Part shown: piece by piece, positions 28,171 through 38,936 of the stretch
Numbering within the stretch: position 1 is the first letter of the stretch
Layout of the letters: each line of letters opens with the position of its first letter
NCBI GenBank assembly: GCA_018816945.1
Contig: JAHIVC010000099.1
Coordinates: 316,554-380,553 of the forward strand
Length of the DNA: 64,000 nt
Source: Bacteroidota bacterium
Lineage (GTDB): Bacteria > Bacteroidota > Bacteroidia > Bacteroidales > GCA-2711565
Direction: 5' to 3'
The notes under the pieces: model-generated
Told to the model about the DNA's origin: nothing
Seen by the model: the letters and a program-made list of their open reading frames with translations, nothing else
Database searches by the model: none
Position numbers and translations under genes: made by a program

Positions 28171-31100
28171 CTAATTTTCAATGGTTAATGCTTTTGTTTC
28201 ATTTTTTTTGACTTCCCCTTCACGCCAAAAACACTGAAGGATCGGAACCACAAATATGGTCATCAGTTGGATGACCATACCGCCAAAAGTTGGGATTGCC
28301 ATTGGAATCATGATATCAGCACCTTTCCCGGTCGATGAGAGTACAGGTAAAAGGGCGATAATTGTAACAGCCGAGGTCATCATTGCAGGCCGGACCCTTT
28401 TATGCCCGGCGAAGATTACCGCGTCCCTGACTTCCTGCACTGTCTTTGGATGACGCTCTTCAAACACCTGATGGATGTAGGTTCCCATCAAAACGCCATC
28501 GTCGGTGGCAATGCCAAAAAGGGCGATAAACCCGACCCACACTGCAACACTCAGGTTGATAGTGTGTATCTGGAAAAGGTGGCGCATTTCAACTCCGGAG
28601 ACTGAAAAATTCAGGAACCATGGTTGGCTGTATAGCCAAAGCATAATAAAACCTCCGGCAAAGGCCACAAACACTCCCGAAAAATGGATCGACGAGGCAG
28701 TAAATGTTTTAAACTGAAAATAGAGCAACAGAAATACCGCGATCAAACTAATTGGAATTACAATGGCCAGACGTTTGGTCGCTCTGATCTGATTTTCGTA
28801 ATTTCCAGCAAAAGCATAGCTTACGCCAGACTGCAAAACCAATTCGCCCGATGCGATTTTCTCTTTCAGAAATTTCTGCGCATCCTCTACCACATCTACT
28901 TCAGCGCGTCCTTCAATCTTGTCGAATATCACATAACCGTTTAGAAAGGTGTTTTCGCTTCGTATCATTTGTGGCCCACGGGTGTAGGTAATGTCGGCAA
29001 GTTCGCCAAGTGGCACCTGAACGCCTGTCATAGATGGGACTAGAATTTTTTTGATCTCTTCGGGGCTTGAACGCAATTCGCGGGCATAACGCACCCTGAT
29101 CTGGAACCGTTCACGGCCTTCAACCGAAGTGGTCAAAGCCATACCGCCAACGGCAACCTGCAAAATCTCCTGAACATCCTGAACCGTCATTCCGTAGCGG
29201 GCAATGGCAGGCCGATTGAGATTTATTTCGATGTACGGAGCGCCCACAGCACGGTCGTAAAAAACAGAAGGAGCTTTGATCGATGGAACTTCCTTTAACA
29301 TAGTTTCCAGTTCGATGCCCGCTTTCTCGATGGTCTCTAAGTCAGGCCCATAAACTTTGAGTCCCATGGGTGCCCGCATTCCTGTCGAAAGCATAACCAG
29401 TCGTGTTTGAATGGGCTGCAACCGAGGAGCGGAAGTCAGTCCCGGAATGTTGGTTACCTTAATAATTTCATTCCAGATATCGTCGGGTGATTTAATTTCT
29501 GGTCGCCATTGCCTGAAGTTATCGCCATTTTTATCAGGTACAAGTTGCTCTCTGCTCATTTTCCGATACCCATCCCGTTCGCGGTTATAAGTCGATCCAT
29601 CTTGAAGCAGAAAATTATCATCGTGGTCAATTTTAAACGCCATGCGGTGTCCGTTTTCATCCAGAATATATTCAGGCAAATAGTTGATTGTATTTTCAAA
29701 CATCTGCACTGGCGCCGGATCCAAGGCCGAATTGATGCGTCCCCATTTTCCGACGGCAATCTCTACTTCAGGAATTGCTGACAATCGTTTGTCGAGTATT
29801 TCAACATACTCTTGATTCATTTCAATACCGGCATGTGGCATACTGGTAGGCATCAGTAAAAAGGAGCCTTCGTCCAATGCAGGCATAAATTCCTTTCCCA
29901 ATCCGGGGAATGTTTTGTCGAAACTTTGCCAGGCAGAGGTTTTCTGAATTCCTTCGGGCATAAAACCAAAAACACGGTGTGCGCCTTGCCAGGCCAATAT
30001 TCCAAAAAGGATGGTGATGATGGGTAAAGCCATAAATGTCCATTTGTTGCTCAAAGCCCATTTCAAGATTGGTACGTAGAAATACACGATCAGCGAAAGA
30101 ATCAGCAGAACCAGTGTAATGGCAAGCCCGACAAACAAATAATTGGAGAAGTTGCTGTTATGCGCCCCCAGCGGCAGCCATCCAATAGCCAGATAATATA
30201 TTGCGAACAAAAGGGTTATGGCAATATTGATTAGGTTGGTGAAATTCTTGCGATTTTCGGGCCAGCGAAGAGCCATCAGGTTATTGAACCCAATAGCAGT
30301 GAGCGCCAGTGCGGGCCAGATTCCCCAAATGACAAAAATCAGCACACCTGCAACAATCAGTATCCAGTTAAAAACCTTTCGGGTTCGTTTTGTATCTAAC
30401 CGGAAGTTGAAAAGATAGTAAGCCAACGTGGGCAACACAATCATTCCCAATAGATAGGAGGCCAGCAACGCGAAAGTTTTGGTAAAAGCCAATGGAGTGA
30501 AAAGTTTTCCTTCGGCACCTTCCATAACAAAAACCGGAAGAAAACTCACAACCGTAGTAGCTAGTGCAACCGTAACTGCGCCACGGACTTCCGAAGTCGC
30601 TTCATAAATCACCTGAACAAGGCGTTTCCCCCTGGAATTTTCGTTTTCAGGCATCTCCAGATGCCGGATGATATTTTCCACATCCACAATCCCAATATCG
30701 ACCATTACCCCAATGGCGATGGCAATACCCGAGAGGGCAACTATGTTGGCATCCACACCCATCCATTTCATCGCAATGAAGGTCATCAGCACTCCAACCG
30801 GCAATAGGAGCGAAACAATGATTGATGCCCTGAGATTAATGATCAATACAATAATGACGATGATGGAGATAAGGATTTCATGCGATAGCGAAGATTCGAG
30901 GGTTCCGATGGTCTCCATAATTAACCCTGTGCGGTCATAAAAAGGAACAACTGTAACCTTTGAAATGGTTCCATCATCCAATGTTTTGGATGGAAGACCC
31001 GGTTCAATTTCAGCGATTTTCCTTTTAACATTATTGATGACCTCCATGGGATTTGAACCATAACGTGCAACAACCACCGCGCCAACGGCTTCAACTCCGT

Positions 31101-31989
31101 CCTTATCCAAACCACCACGACGGGGAGCCGGCCCAAAACTGACTTTCGCAACATCGCGAATTCGAACCGGCACATTATTGCGAACCGTAACCACCGCTTC
31201 TTTCAAATCATCTAGGCTTTTCACATAACCCAAACCACGAATGACGTATTCCACTTTGTTCAACTCAATAGTTTCTGCACCAATATCTAAATTGCTTTTG
31301 CTTACAGCCTGCATCACGTCCATTACAGAAACACCAAAAGCTTTAAGTGCATTGGGATCGACATCTACCTGATATTCTTTTACATAACCACCTATGCTTG
31401 CTACTTCTGAAACTCCATTTGCCGATGAGAGGGAATATTTCACATAAAAGTCCTGAATAGTACGGAGCTCTTGAGGATCCCAACCACCAGTGGGTTTACC
31501 CGTTTTGGGGTCACGGCCTTCAAGCGTGTACCAGAAAACTTGTCCCAAAGCCGTCGCATCAGGGCCTAAAGTAGGTTGAACACTTTGTGGCAATGTACCG
31601 GACGGCAAGGAATTGAGTTTTTCAAGAATCCGCGAACGGCTCCAATAGAATTCAACATCATCATCAAAGATCAGATAAATGAAGGACATCCCAAACATGG
31701 AAGTACTGCGGATGGTTTTCACACCCGGAATACCCAGTAATGAGCTACTAAGTGGGTAAGTTATTTGATCTTCGATGTCTTTTGGAGAACGGCCCATCCA
31801 TTCAGTGGCAACAATCTGCTGGTTGTCGCCAATATCGGGAATGGCATCCACCGGAATCGGATCGCGGGGCAGGGAGCCCGTATGCCAGTTAAAGGGGGCA
31901 TACACCGTTCCGAGTAGGATGAAAACGACCAATAGCATCATCGAAATCATCCTGTGTTCCAGAAAATATTTGATTATTTTATTAAGCAT
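28171..31989 (-). CDS. CusA/CzcA-type heavy-metal RND pump, oversized
   Basis: 1272 residues, about 200 more than usual CusA. HME-RND landmarks: N-terminal TM1, VDIGIVDVENIIRH in TM4 with the proton-relay Asp, and C-terminal GIATDDGVLMGTYI. Extra length comes from additional hydrophobic helices in the middle (about residues 535-650) and an enlarged periplasmic segment (about 760-840). Exports Cu(I)/Ag(I) or divalent metal with CusB/CusC encoded just downstream. First gene of its unit; an inverted repeat lies 55 bp upstream. Confidence 0.9.
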   Translation of the reverse strand: MLNKIIKYFLEHRMISMMLLVVFILLGTVYAPFNWHTGSLPRDPIPVDAIPDIGDNQQIVATEWMGRSPKDIEDQITYPLSSSLLGIPGVKTIRSTSMFGMSFIYLIFDDDVEFYWSRSRILEKLNSLPSGTLPQSVQPTLGPDATALGQVFWYTLEGRDPKTGKPTGGWDPQELRTIQDFYVKYSLSSANGVSEVASIGGYVKEYQVDVDPNALKAFGVSVMDVMQAVSKSNLDIGAETIELNKVEYVIRGLGYVKSLDDLKEAVVTVRNNVPVRIRDVAKVSFGPAPRRGGLDKDGVEAVGAVVVARYGSNPMEVINNVKRKIAEIEPGLPSKTLDDGTISKVTVVPFYDRTGLIMETIGTLESSLSHEILISIIVIIVLIINLRASIIVSLLLPVGVLMTFIAMKWMGVDANIVALSGIAIAIGVMVDIGIVDVENIIRHLEMPENENSRGKRLVQVIYEATSEVRGAVTVALATTVVSFLPVFVMEGAEGKLFTPLAFTKTFALLASYLLGMIVLPTLAYYLFNFRLDTKRTRKVFNWILIVAGVLIFVIWGIWPALALTAIGFNNLMALRWPENRKNFTNLINIAITLLFAIYYLAIGWLPLGAHNSNFSNYLFVGLAITLVLLILSLIVYFYVPILKWALSNKWTFMALPIITILFGILAWQGAHRVFGFMPEGIQKTSAWQSFDKTFPGLGKEFMPALDEGSFLLMPTSMPHAGIEMNQEYVEILDKRLSAIPEVEIAVGKWGRINSALDPAPVQMFENTINYLPEYILDENGHRMAFKIDHDDNFLLQDGSTYNRERDGYRKMSREQLVPDKNGDNFRQWRPEIKSPDDIWNEIIKVTNIPGLTSAPRLQPIQTRLVMLSTGMRAPMGLKVYGPDLETIEKAGIELETMLKEVPSIKAPSVFYDRAVGAPYIEINLNRPAIARYGMTVQDVQEILQVAVGGMALTTSVEGRERFQIRVRYARELRSSPEEIKKILVPSMTGVQVPLGELADITYTRGPQMIRSENTFLNGYVIFDKIEGRAEVDVVEDAQKFLKEKIASGELVLQSGVSYAFAGNYENQIRATKRLAIVIPISLIAVFLLLYFQFKTFTASSIHFSGVFVAFAGGFIMLWLYSQPWFLNFSVSGVEMRHLFQIHTINLSVAVWVGFIALFGIATDDGVLMGTYIHQVFEERHPKTVQEVRDAVIFAGHKRVRPAMMTSAVTIIALLPVLSSTGKGADIMIPMAIPTFGGMVIQLMTIFVVPILQCFWREGEVKKNETKALTIEN

Positions 31990-32043
31990 ATTGTATGAGG
32001 TTTAATTTGAAAAATGTAAGTTACATCAATACAAAAACAACAG

Positions 32044-32068
32044 ACTAGGTAAATTGCCTAGTTGTTAG
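32044..32068 (-). promoter_or_regulatory. candidate metal-regulator site before cusA
   Basis: Inverted repeat ACTAGG-N7-CCTAGT (32044-32062) whose right half continues as CCTAGTTGTTAG (32057-32068). The same 12 bases occur at 38941-38952 in the promoter region of the other efflux operon. Confidence 0.5.
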
Positions 32069-32086
32069 TTATTGTTAAACCAAATG

Positions 32087-32461
32087 CTATAAACGGAAAG
32101 ATTGTATTTGAGCCAAAAAGACTGACAAGTCGGGTGGCCCAAGATCATTTTTAAAAATGGAAACTAAAGAGATTACTTTGTTCGAGTTAATAATGATAAA
32201 CTCATTAAGGAATAATTGAATGTCAAATGAAAAAGCATGATCTAAATCCATTGACTGAATTACGGTCATATCATCCTTTAACTGGAATAGTTCACTCTCA
32301 TTTGAGCAACAACCCTCGCTTATATCACAACATGATTTTGGAGTTGAATTGATTGCAATATCAACCATATTGCCACTACAATAATGCTTTGTAATGGTAA
32401 ACCCGGTTGTTGTAATGAGGAACAAACCAGCTATCAATAGGCTAATGTAGCGTTTCATCAT
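32087..32461 (-). CDS. HYC_CC_PP-family small secreted protein
   Basis: 124 residues with a signal peptide. The family's naming motifs are all present: KHYCSG, SCC...GCC and GPP before the end. The five to six cysteines and His suggest periplasmic metal binding, but the function is unestablished. It lies between the two RND systems on the same strand, the usual setting for this family. Confidence 0.85.
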   Translation of the reverse strand: MMKRYISLLIAGLFLITTTGFTITKHYCSGNMVDIAINSTPKSCCDISEGCCSNESELFQLKDDMTVIQSMDLDHAFSFDIQLFLNEFIIINSNKVISLVSIFKNDLGPPDLSVFLAQIQSFRL

Positions 32462-32546
32462 CGAACTTCAATTTCGGCAAAGGTATTGTTAATAAGGCGA
32501 AAGTGTTAATTTTTAACAGAAGTTTAACACTTTCGCTTTAAGTATT

Positions 32547-33740
32547 TTACAATAGTTTCAATAGTTCAAATTTGTTTAATTGACTCAGAAGTAGTTGGTA
32601 ATCTTTTTCGATATCCAGTAAATTGTCCTTTAGTTCGTACAAGGTTTTCAACTCAAGAAAATACTCGGTTGTTGAAATTTCACCTTCTTCCAGTGCCTTT
32701 TCGATATTTTTCAGATAATTAAGTTTATTCCATAATCCCTGAAATTTTGAGAGTCGTTCACTTGCTGAAATGTAATCATCATAAATGGATTTAATATGAT
32801 AGTAATGCTCATTCTCGTGCTGCACGATATTGCTTTTCATATGATCCATATTGATTTTACTAACGGACACTTTATTTTTATTTTGCCACAAAGGAACCGA
32901 CATTCCAAGGATAACCCCTGAGAATTTATCTAAGGTGCTTTTTTCTAATTTATAACCTACTTCAAATTCGGGTAAAGAGCCGATCCTGGTAAGTTTTATG
33001 TTCAATTCAGCAATTTTGATCTCTAATTCGATCAGCTTATTAAGCGGATCAACTGATTCGACATGCTCAAATAAAGTGTTTAATGACTCTGGGATAGGTT
33101 GTTCGGGATAATCAGCTATATTTAATTGAATAGCTTGACCACCATTTAGTTCAACTAAATGATCTTCTTTTTTCTGGAGAAGATTTGAAATATCCATATA
33201 CTCATTCTGGATTATCATTTCGCTAATTAATGCTTTATCTAGTTCAAATTGAGTGGTATAACCATTTTGAAGCTTGGTTCGAATATTATTAACTAATTTC
33301 ATGGCATAATTTGCCCTTATCTTGCTCTCTTCTTTTTTTCTCTTCAGGTAGATGATTTCTATGCAAGCCATTTTAGCCTCTAATAAAATATCGATAGAAA
33401 ATAATTTTCGGCTATCTTCAGTTTTTTCAATTTCCAAATTCGAAATGGTATTTTTATAAGCATAGCTGCTTGGAAAATCAAATGATTGGAATACTTCAAA
33501 CTCTTCCCCATAACCGGTTTTATTATTTTGATCCCATAAATGTGAATATGATATGGTAGGATTATTCAGGGTCAGGCCTGTTTTAGCCTCAATATTCAAC
33601 TTATTTAAATAAGTATTGTTAGCCCGAATACTTTTATTGTTCAACAAAACCGAATGAAGCACTTCATCCATATTTTGTGCAAAAACTGAACCGCAAATGA
33701 TCAGTGCAAGGAATATATTTAAAATTTTAATTTTCTTCAT
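32547..33740 (-). CDS. TolC-family outer membrane factor (CzcC/CusC-like)
   Basis: 397 residues with signal peptide (IFLALIICGSVFAQ). OEP helical repeats are visible; shorter than TolC-type factors, as usual for CzcC-like members. Starts 14 bp inside the end of the RND pump gene, implying translational coupling. Forms the outer-membrane duct for the adaptor/pump pair encoded upstream. Confidence 0.88.
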   Translation of the reverse strand: MKKIKILNIFLALIICGSVFAQNMDEVLHSVLLNNKSIRANNTYLNKLNIEAKTGLTLNNPTISYSHLWDQNNKTGYGEEFEVFQSFDFPSSYAYKNTISNLEIEKTEDSRKLFSIDILLEAKMACIEIIYLKRKKEESKIRANYAMKLVNNIRTKLQNGYTTQFELDKALISEMIIQNEYMDISNLLQKKEDHLVELNGGQAIQLNIADYPEQPIPESLNTLFEHVESVDPLNKLIELEIKIAELNIKLTRIGSLPEFEVGYKLEKSTLDKFSGVILGMSVPLWQNKNKVSVSKINMDHMKSNIVQHENEHYYHIKSIYDDYISASERLSKFQGLWNKLNYLKNIEKALEEGEISTTEYFLELKTLYELKDNLLDIEKDYQLLLSQLNKFELLKLL

Positions 33741-36700
33741 GTTTGTGTTTTTTTAGCATACGATGAAAAACCAAGGGTATGACATACAAATTTAGCAAAG
33801 TTGAGCTTAATAATCCACCCAGAATAACAATTGCCATTGGACTTTGAATTTCGTTACCGGGGCGGTCTCCGTTAAAAGCCAATGGAACCAGTGCCAATGA
33901 AGCAGTTAAGGCAGTCATTAAGATAGGGTTTAACCGATCCAATGAACCTTCCAAAATGACTGTTGTTCTGTCCTTTATCGATTTTTCAAGGGCAATATAA
34001 CGCGAAACTAATAGAATCCCATTTCGGGTGGCAATTCCAAACAGGGTTATAAAACCGATGATAGATGGAATACTAATTACCCCTGAAAATAACCAAACAG
34101 CAAATACACCACCAATAATTGCGAGCGGTAAATTAAGCAAAACAACTCCGGCAATTTTTGTGCTTTTGAATTCCTGGTAAAGGATCAAAAAAATGATGAA
34201 AATAGCACCAATGGTAGTTAAGTACAAGATACGGGCTGCACTGGCTGCACTTTCGAACTGACCACCATATTCAACATGGTAGCCTTTTGGTAATTTTACA
34301 GCTGCTTCGATATGAGAACGAATATCATCAGCTACACTTCCTAAATCGCGACCGGCAACATTTGCCGAAATCACTATTTTTCGTTGGATATTTTCACGAC
34401 TTATACTATTGGGGCCGGATCCTGAAATAACATCTGCGAGTTGCATTAAAGGCACTTTATAACCTTGGGCAACATCAATTTTTGCCGATTTTATGGCTTC
34501 CATTTTATTTCGGTAAACATCATCGTAACGTAATACCAAATCAAATTTTTGTTCGGCAATAAATACATCCGAAATTTTTTCTCCTCCAATAGCAAAATTC
34601 ACGAACGTGTTAAATTCCTGTAAACTAACTCCGTATTTGGCTAGCATTTCACGGCGTGGACGGATTTTGATTTGGGGGGTTTCAACTTGTTGTTCAACAA
34701 ATAAATCAACTACACCTTCCACATCTTCAATCGCTTTTTTTATTTCCTGGGCCTTCATGTACATGCTTTGTAAATCTTGGCCGAAAAGCTTAATTGCAAT
34801 ATTTGAGCGGGTTCCTGATAGCATATGATCAATTCGATGGGTAATGGGTTGACCTACCTCAACAATTATTCCCGGAATACCTGATAATTCGTGTCTCACT
34901 TCCTCTAAGAATTCATCTTTCGAGCGATCAGTCAAAAGATAAGGCACTTCTAGTTCGGAAACATTGACACCAAACGAATGCTCGGCTTGTTCTGCCCTGC
35001 CGGTTTTACGCGAAGTGGTAATAATTTCAGGTATTTGCAATAAAATCTTTTCGGCATGTCGGCCGATTTCATCCGATTCAGCCAAGGATACGCCCGGATA
35101 TGTTGCCAGATTGATCGTCAGCGATCCTTCATTGAATGGTGGTAAAAAGGTTTTACCGAATGATAGCAGCAAAATGATTGATGCAATTAGTAAAACTGTG
35201 GTCAAAGCAAGTACAAGTGAATTAAACTGAAGTGCCTTTTTAAGGGTAGTTTTATATAATGCCTTCAGATTTCTTACCAACCAGTTATCACTTTGAAATT
35301 TGCTTAATGATCGCTTATCTGTCAACAATAAACTACATAAAACCGGAGTAAGTGTGAGTGCTACTACTAAAGATGCAAAAAGTGAAACGATAAAGGTAAT
35401 TCCCAGAGGTCGAAGCATTCGTCCTTCCATCCCATCTAAAAAGAACAATGGGATAAATGCAACAATAATAATGAATGTAGCATTCAAAATGGAAGCTCGT
35501 ATTTCCAAAGAAGCCTTATAAACTACTTTAAGTTTGTTCTTTTGTTTTTCAATCGGTTTAAGAGCGTTTTCCTTTAGTCGTTTAAATACATTTTCAACGT
35601 CGATGATGGCATCATCCACAATCGAACCAATCGCGATTGCCATTCCTCCAAGGCTCATAGTGTTAATCGTAAGCCCCATTAATTTTAGTGTCAGGGCAGC
35701 AATGATCAACGAAATGGGGATAGCGATAATGGTAATCATTGTTGTTCTGGCATTCATCAGGAAAACAAGAAGAATGATCACGACTAAAAATGCACCTTCG
35801 AATAGAGCTACCTGCACATTCTTCACGGCATTATTAATGAAGTTCGCTTGTTCAAAGATGTTCTCATTAACTTGAACAGAGGCTGGTAATTCAGTTTTTA
35901 ATTCGTTTAATGTCAGGGATAAAACATCCGTAAGTTTTAGGGTATTTATTTTAGGCTGTTTACTTAGTGTAACTACAACAGCACTTTTCCCTTCATATGA
36001 TCCTTTTCCAATAGCTGGAGCAGCTCCGATGGCAACTATAGCAACATCGCTAATTTTAACCGAAGCACCATTGATAAATTTCACAACGGTATTTCCGATT
36101 TCGACAGGGTCATTTGATCGAACCAGGCCCCTAATCAAATATCGATTGGAATATTCATCAACAAAACTTCCTGATGAATTTTGATTCAGTTGGTCGCAGC
36201 TTTCAACTAATTCGGTTAAGCTTACTCCATAATATTCCATTTTATCGGGATTTGCCAAAATTTGATATTCTTTGGTATCCCCACCAATGATGGTAACCTG
36301 TGAAATGCCGGGTACTGAAAGTAGGCGTGGCCTAAACTTCCAATCCGCCAAAGTCCGTAGTTCCATTTCACTGATTGAATCAGAGGTCAAACTAAAAATC
36401 ATTACCTCACCGAGTAATGAAGTTTGCGGTGCAAGTATTGGTTTTTCAACACTTTGTGGCAATGTTTCGATGATGGTAGCAAGCCGTTCATTGATGGTTT
36501 GCCTGGCTTGGTAAATATCTGTATCCCAGTCAAATTCGGCCCAAACAATTGAAAATCCCATCGATGAAGATGAACGAAGTCGGCGTAAATTATTGGAACC
36601 ATTGATGGCTGTTTCGATCGGAAAAGTAACCATTCTTTCCAATTCTTCCGGGGCCATATCATGGGCCTCTGTCATGATAACAACCGTTGGTGCATTCAGG

Positions 36701-36822
36701 TCGGGGAAAATATCAATTTCCAGCGATTTCCAAACATATGCACCCGAAACCAGAACAATCATTGCTGTTGCCAGAATGATTAGCCTGTTTTTAAGTGAAA
36801 AATCTATTATTTTATTTATCAT
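33727..36822 (-). CDS. CusA/CzcA-type heavy-metal RND pump
   Basis: 1031 residues, the standard HME-RND length. Twelve TM architecture with two large periplasmic loops; TM4 carries IVDDAIIDVENVFKRLK with the acidic proton-relay residues, and the C-terminal half has GFITLFGIATRNGILLVSRY. Metal specificity (Co/Zn/Cd or Cu/Ag) cannot be fixed by eye. Middle gene of an adaptor-pump-factor operon. Confidence 0.92.
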   Translation of the reverse strand: MINKIIDFSLKNRLIILATAMIVLVSGAYVWKSLEIDIFPDLNAPTVVIMTEAHDMAPEELERMVTFPIETAINGSNNLRRLRSSSSMGFSIVWAEFDWDTDIYQARQTINERLATIIETLPQSVEKPILAPQTSLLGEVMIFSLTSDSISEMELRTLADWKFRPRLLSVPGISQVTIIGGDTKEYQILANPDKMEYYGVSLTELVESCDQLNQNSSGSFVDEYSNRYLIRGLVRSNDPVEIGNTVVKFINGASVKISDVAIVAIGAAPAIGKGSYEGKSAVVVTLSKQPKINTLKLTDVLSLTLNELKTELPASVQVNENIFEQANFINNAVKNVQVALFEGAFLVVIILLVFLMNARTTMITIIAIPISLIIAALTLKLMGLTINTMSLGGMAIAIGSIVDDAIIDVENVFKRLKENALKPIEKQKNKLKVVYKASLEIRASILNATFIIIVAFIPLFFLDGMEGRMLRPLGITFIVSLFASLVVALTLTPVLCSLLLTDKRSLSKFQSDNWLVRNLKALYKTTLKKALQFNSLVLALTTVLLIASIILLLSFGKTFLPPFNEGSLTINLATYPGVSLAESDEIGRHAEKILLQIPEIITTSRKTGRAEQAEHSFGVNVSELEVPYLLTDRSKDEFLEEVRHELSGIPGIIVEVGQPITHRIDHMLSGTRSNIAIKLFGQDLQSMYMKAQEIKKAIEDVEGVVDLFVEQQVETPQIKIRPRREMLAKYGVSLQEFNTFVNFAIGGEKISDVFIAEQKFDLVLRYDDVYRNKMEAIKSAKIDVAQGYKVPLMQLADVISGSGPNSISRENIQRKIVISANVAGRDLGSVADDIRSHIEAAVKLPKGYHVEYGGQFESAASAARILYLTTIGAIFIIFLILYQEFKSTKIAGVVLLNLPLAIIGGVFAVWLFSGVISIPSIIGFITLFGIATRNGILLVSRYIALEKSIKDRTTVILEGSLDRLNPILMTALTASLALVPLAFNGDRPGNEIQSPMAIVILGGLLSSTLLNLYVIPLVFHRMLKKHKHEEN

Positions 36823-36859
36823 TATTCAATTTCTTAAATGTCAAATTAATTAATCATTC

Positions 36860-38371
36860 TTAGTGAACATGCCCATGCGATGGGAGTTCTCCGGCCAGAG
36901 AGGCCAGTTTAATCCGATAGGCTCCCATGGTCACCACCCTTTCGCCAGCTTCTATCCCTTCCAATACAATCACGTTTATGCCATTGTTGTTCCCTATTAT
37001 TACATCACGGCTCGTATATCCTTCCCCATCTACCTGAACATATACATGAAAATGACCTTCACTCTCGATTAAGGCTGAAATAGGAATACTCAATACTTCC
37101 TGATTTAATTTTGATTCCAGATATATTTCGGCGAACAAACCCGGTGCTAAACTCCCAGGATTATCGATTTCGAAGAAAACAGGCAGGTATGCGTTATCAG
37201 CAGATGGTGTAATTGAATATGAAAGTACCTTTCCGTTTAATTTTGTGGTCGAATAAACCTCATTTGAAAAAGTAGTTTTAAAATTTGCCGAAATAATTTT
37301 ACTAGCTTCTTCAAACCGGTTTTGAGGTAAATTGGCTTTTAGGATTAATTTGTCAGTGAAAATAATCCGGCCCAGTTGCTGACCTTCATCTACAAAATCT
37401 CCAGCTTTGATCATTAATTCAGAAATTATTCCCGATTGTGCAGCCTTAATCACCTGGCTGCCATTTGAAAAATTCTTACCAATGGATTCAAAATTTAGCT
37501 TCGCATTATCAAAATCAAGCTTTACTTGCAAGTAATCTTTTTCAGAAATGATATTTTCCTTAACTAGTTTTTCAGCTCTTTCTAAATCAGATTTTGCTTT
37601 TTCATAGGTTACTTTTTCAGAATGGTATTTTGTATTCAAATTATTGAATGTTAATTGACCTGCATCAACTGTAAATAAAATATCGCCTTTCTTAACCTTT
37701 TGGCCAGGCATTAGATTTTGAGCAAATTGAATTACCCCCTCTGTGGGTGCGATTATGGAAGTAACATTTTTTGGCAATGTTTCTATTTGCCCGGAAACCG
37801 GAATAATGTTACTGAATGGTTGTGCCTGCAGTTCGACAGTACTGAATTCAATTTCCCATACTTGTTCTTTAATGAAAATGATCTCATCCCCTTCGTGTTT
37901 TTCGGCATTGGCGGCAAAAGCTGTTTCAGCTTCTTCATCACTGCCATAAACTAAAAACTCACCTATATTAAAGCTACCGCTTAATTCTTGTCCTTGGTAA
38001 CTAATTGTTAAAGTTACTTTTTCAATAAATTCTGCAACAAATTTGGCTTGATAAATACCCGGGCTGGATGGAGTTTCAATTATAGTATTAAAATTTGTCT
38101 GAGCTCCTTTGATAATTATATTAACTTGTCCGTTTACAATAGGTTTATAGGTATGTAGATTTGTGAGGTGGATCAAAAAACGGCTGCCATGCCCTTTTGT
38201 AAAAGCATCTATTTCAGCAAATAATTCGAGATCGGGCGTAAATAAAGTATATGATTTTGAAACATGGGTATGAGCCACAGCCGTCTGCTTATCTTCTTCT
38301 GCATTATTTTTACAGCCAGAAAAAGTTAAGTTAGCCATTAATAGGATTAAAATAAATCTTGATAGTTTCAT
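36860..38371 (-). CDS. RND efflux adaptor, lipoprotein
   Basis: 503 residues. A lipobox (TFSGC) ends the signal peptide, so it is lipid-anchored. An N-terminal Ig-like/YtkA-like extension (about 35-150, HLTNLHTYKPIVNGQVNI) precedes the adaptor core with lipoyl halves (IPVSGQIETLPKNVTSIIAP and AQSGIISELMIKAGDFVDEG) and a short coiled hairpin. The C-terminus has a small His tail (SHGHVH). Partner of the pump directly downstream. Confidence 0.9.
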   Translation of the reverse strand: MKLSRFILILLMANLTFSGCKNNAEEDKQTAVAHTHVSKSYTLFTPDLELFAEIDAFTKGHGSRFLIHLTNLHTYKPIVNGQVNIIIKGAQTNFNTIIETPSSPGIYQAKFVAEFIEKVTLTISYQGQELSGSFNIGEFLVYGSDEEAETAFAANAEKHEGDEIIFIKEQVWEIEFSTVELQAQPFSNIIPVSGQIETLPKNVTSIIAPTEGVIQFAQNLMPGQKVKKGDILFTVDAGQLTFNNLNTKYHSEKVTYEKAKSDLERAEKLVKENIISEKDYLQVKLDFDNAKLNFESIGKNFSNGSQVIKAAQSGIISELMIKAGDFVDEGQQLGRIIFTDKLILKANLPQNRFEEASKIISANFKTTFSNEVYSTTKLNGKVLSYSITPSADNAYLPVFFEIDNPGSLAPGLFAEIYLESKLNQEVLSIPISALIESEGHFHVYVQVDGEGYTSRDVIIGNNNGINVIVLEGIEAGERVVTMGAYRIKLASLAGELPSHGHVH

Positions 38372-38447
38372 AATTTAAGTAATTAGAAATAAATAATAAA
38401 TGTTCAGTCAAACTGAAAAACTAGAAATTAAAGAGGAAAATTTGGGG

Positions 38448-38864
38448 CTAGGCAATAGGAGGTGCCCGAAGGCCATGCGTCTGAATGTTAATTCCAGCCA
38501 GAACTTTAAAGTCGGTTAAAATCGGATATTCTATTATGATTTCTTCAGATTGAACAATTGTAAATGCCTCCTGAAATACAATATTTATTGATAGAACAGG
38601 CTCTTTAAAAAAGTATCCACGATAATGGTACTCTTTTGAAAGTTTGTCACAAAGAAAACAATCAGAATCTAATTCATTATTGTGATTTGAGACTGTGCTA
38701 TGACAAGAGCAAACAAGGTTATTATGAGTAAAGCTGATATCAAATGATGATTTAAAGTTCTTATCATGATGGTGGTGAGGAATAAATCCATGGCCGAGAT
38801 ACAATACAAAAATAAGTAACTGAAAATACCTTATCATTTTATGCTTAGGTTGTTTGCTGCGCAT
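38448..38864 (-). CDS. small His/Cys-rich envelope protein of unknown function
   Basis: 138 residues (or 129 from ATG 38837, which would put the hydrophobic MIRYFQLLIFVLYLGHG at the N-terminus). Then come the His clusters GFIPHHHHDKNF and CSCHSTVSNHNN and a CFLCDKL pair. No family is recognised with certainty; similar short His-rich proteins open metal-efflux operons in Bacteroidota. A metal sensor or buffer is plausible. First gene of the czc-like operon. Confidence 0.7.
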   Translation of the reverse strand: MRSKQPKHKMIRYFQLLIFVLYLGHGFIPHHHHDKNFKSSFDISFTHNNLVCSCHSTVSNHNNELDSDCFLCDKLSKEYHYRGYFFKEPVLSINIVFQEAFTIVQSEEIIIEYPILTDFKVLAGINIQTHGLRAPPIA

Positions 38865-38936
38865 TACTCATTTATAATTTGGCTAAGATATAAAAATTTT
38901 CAGGCCGTTTTTTTTAGATCAATTATAAATTGGCTT

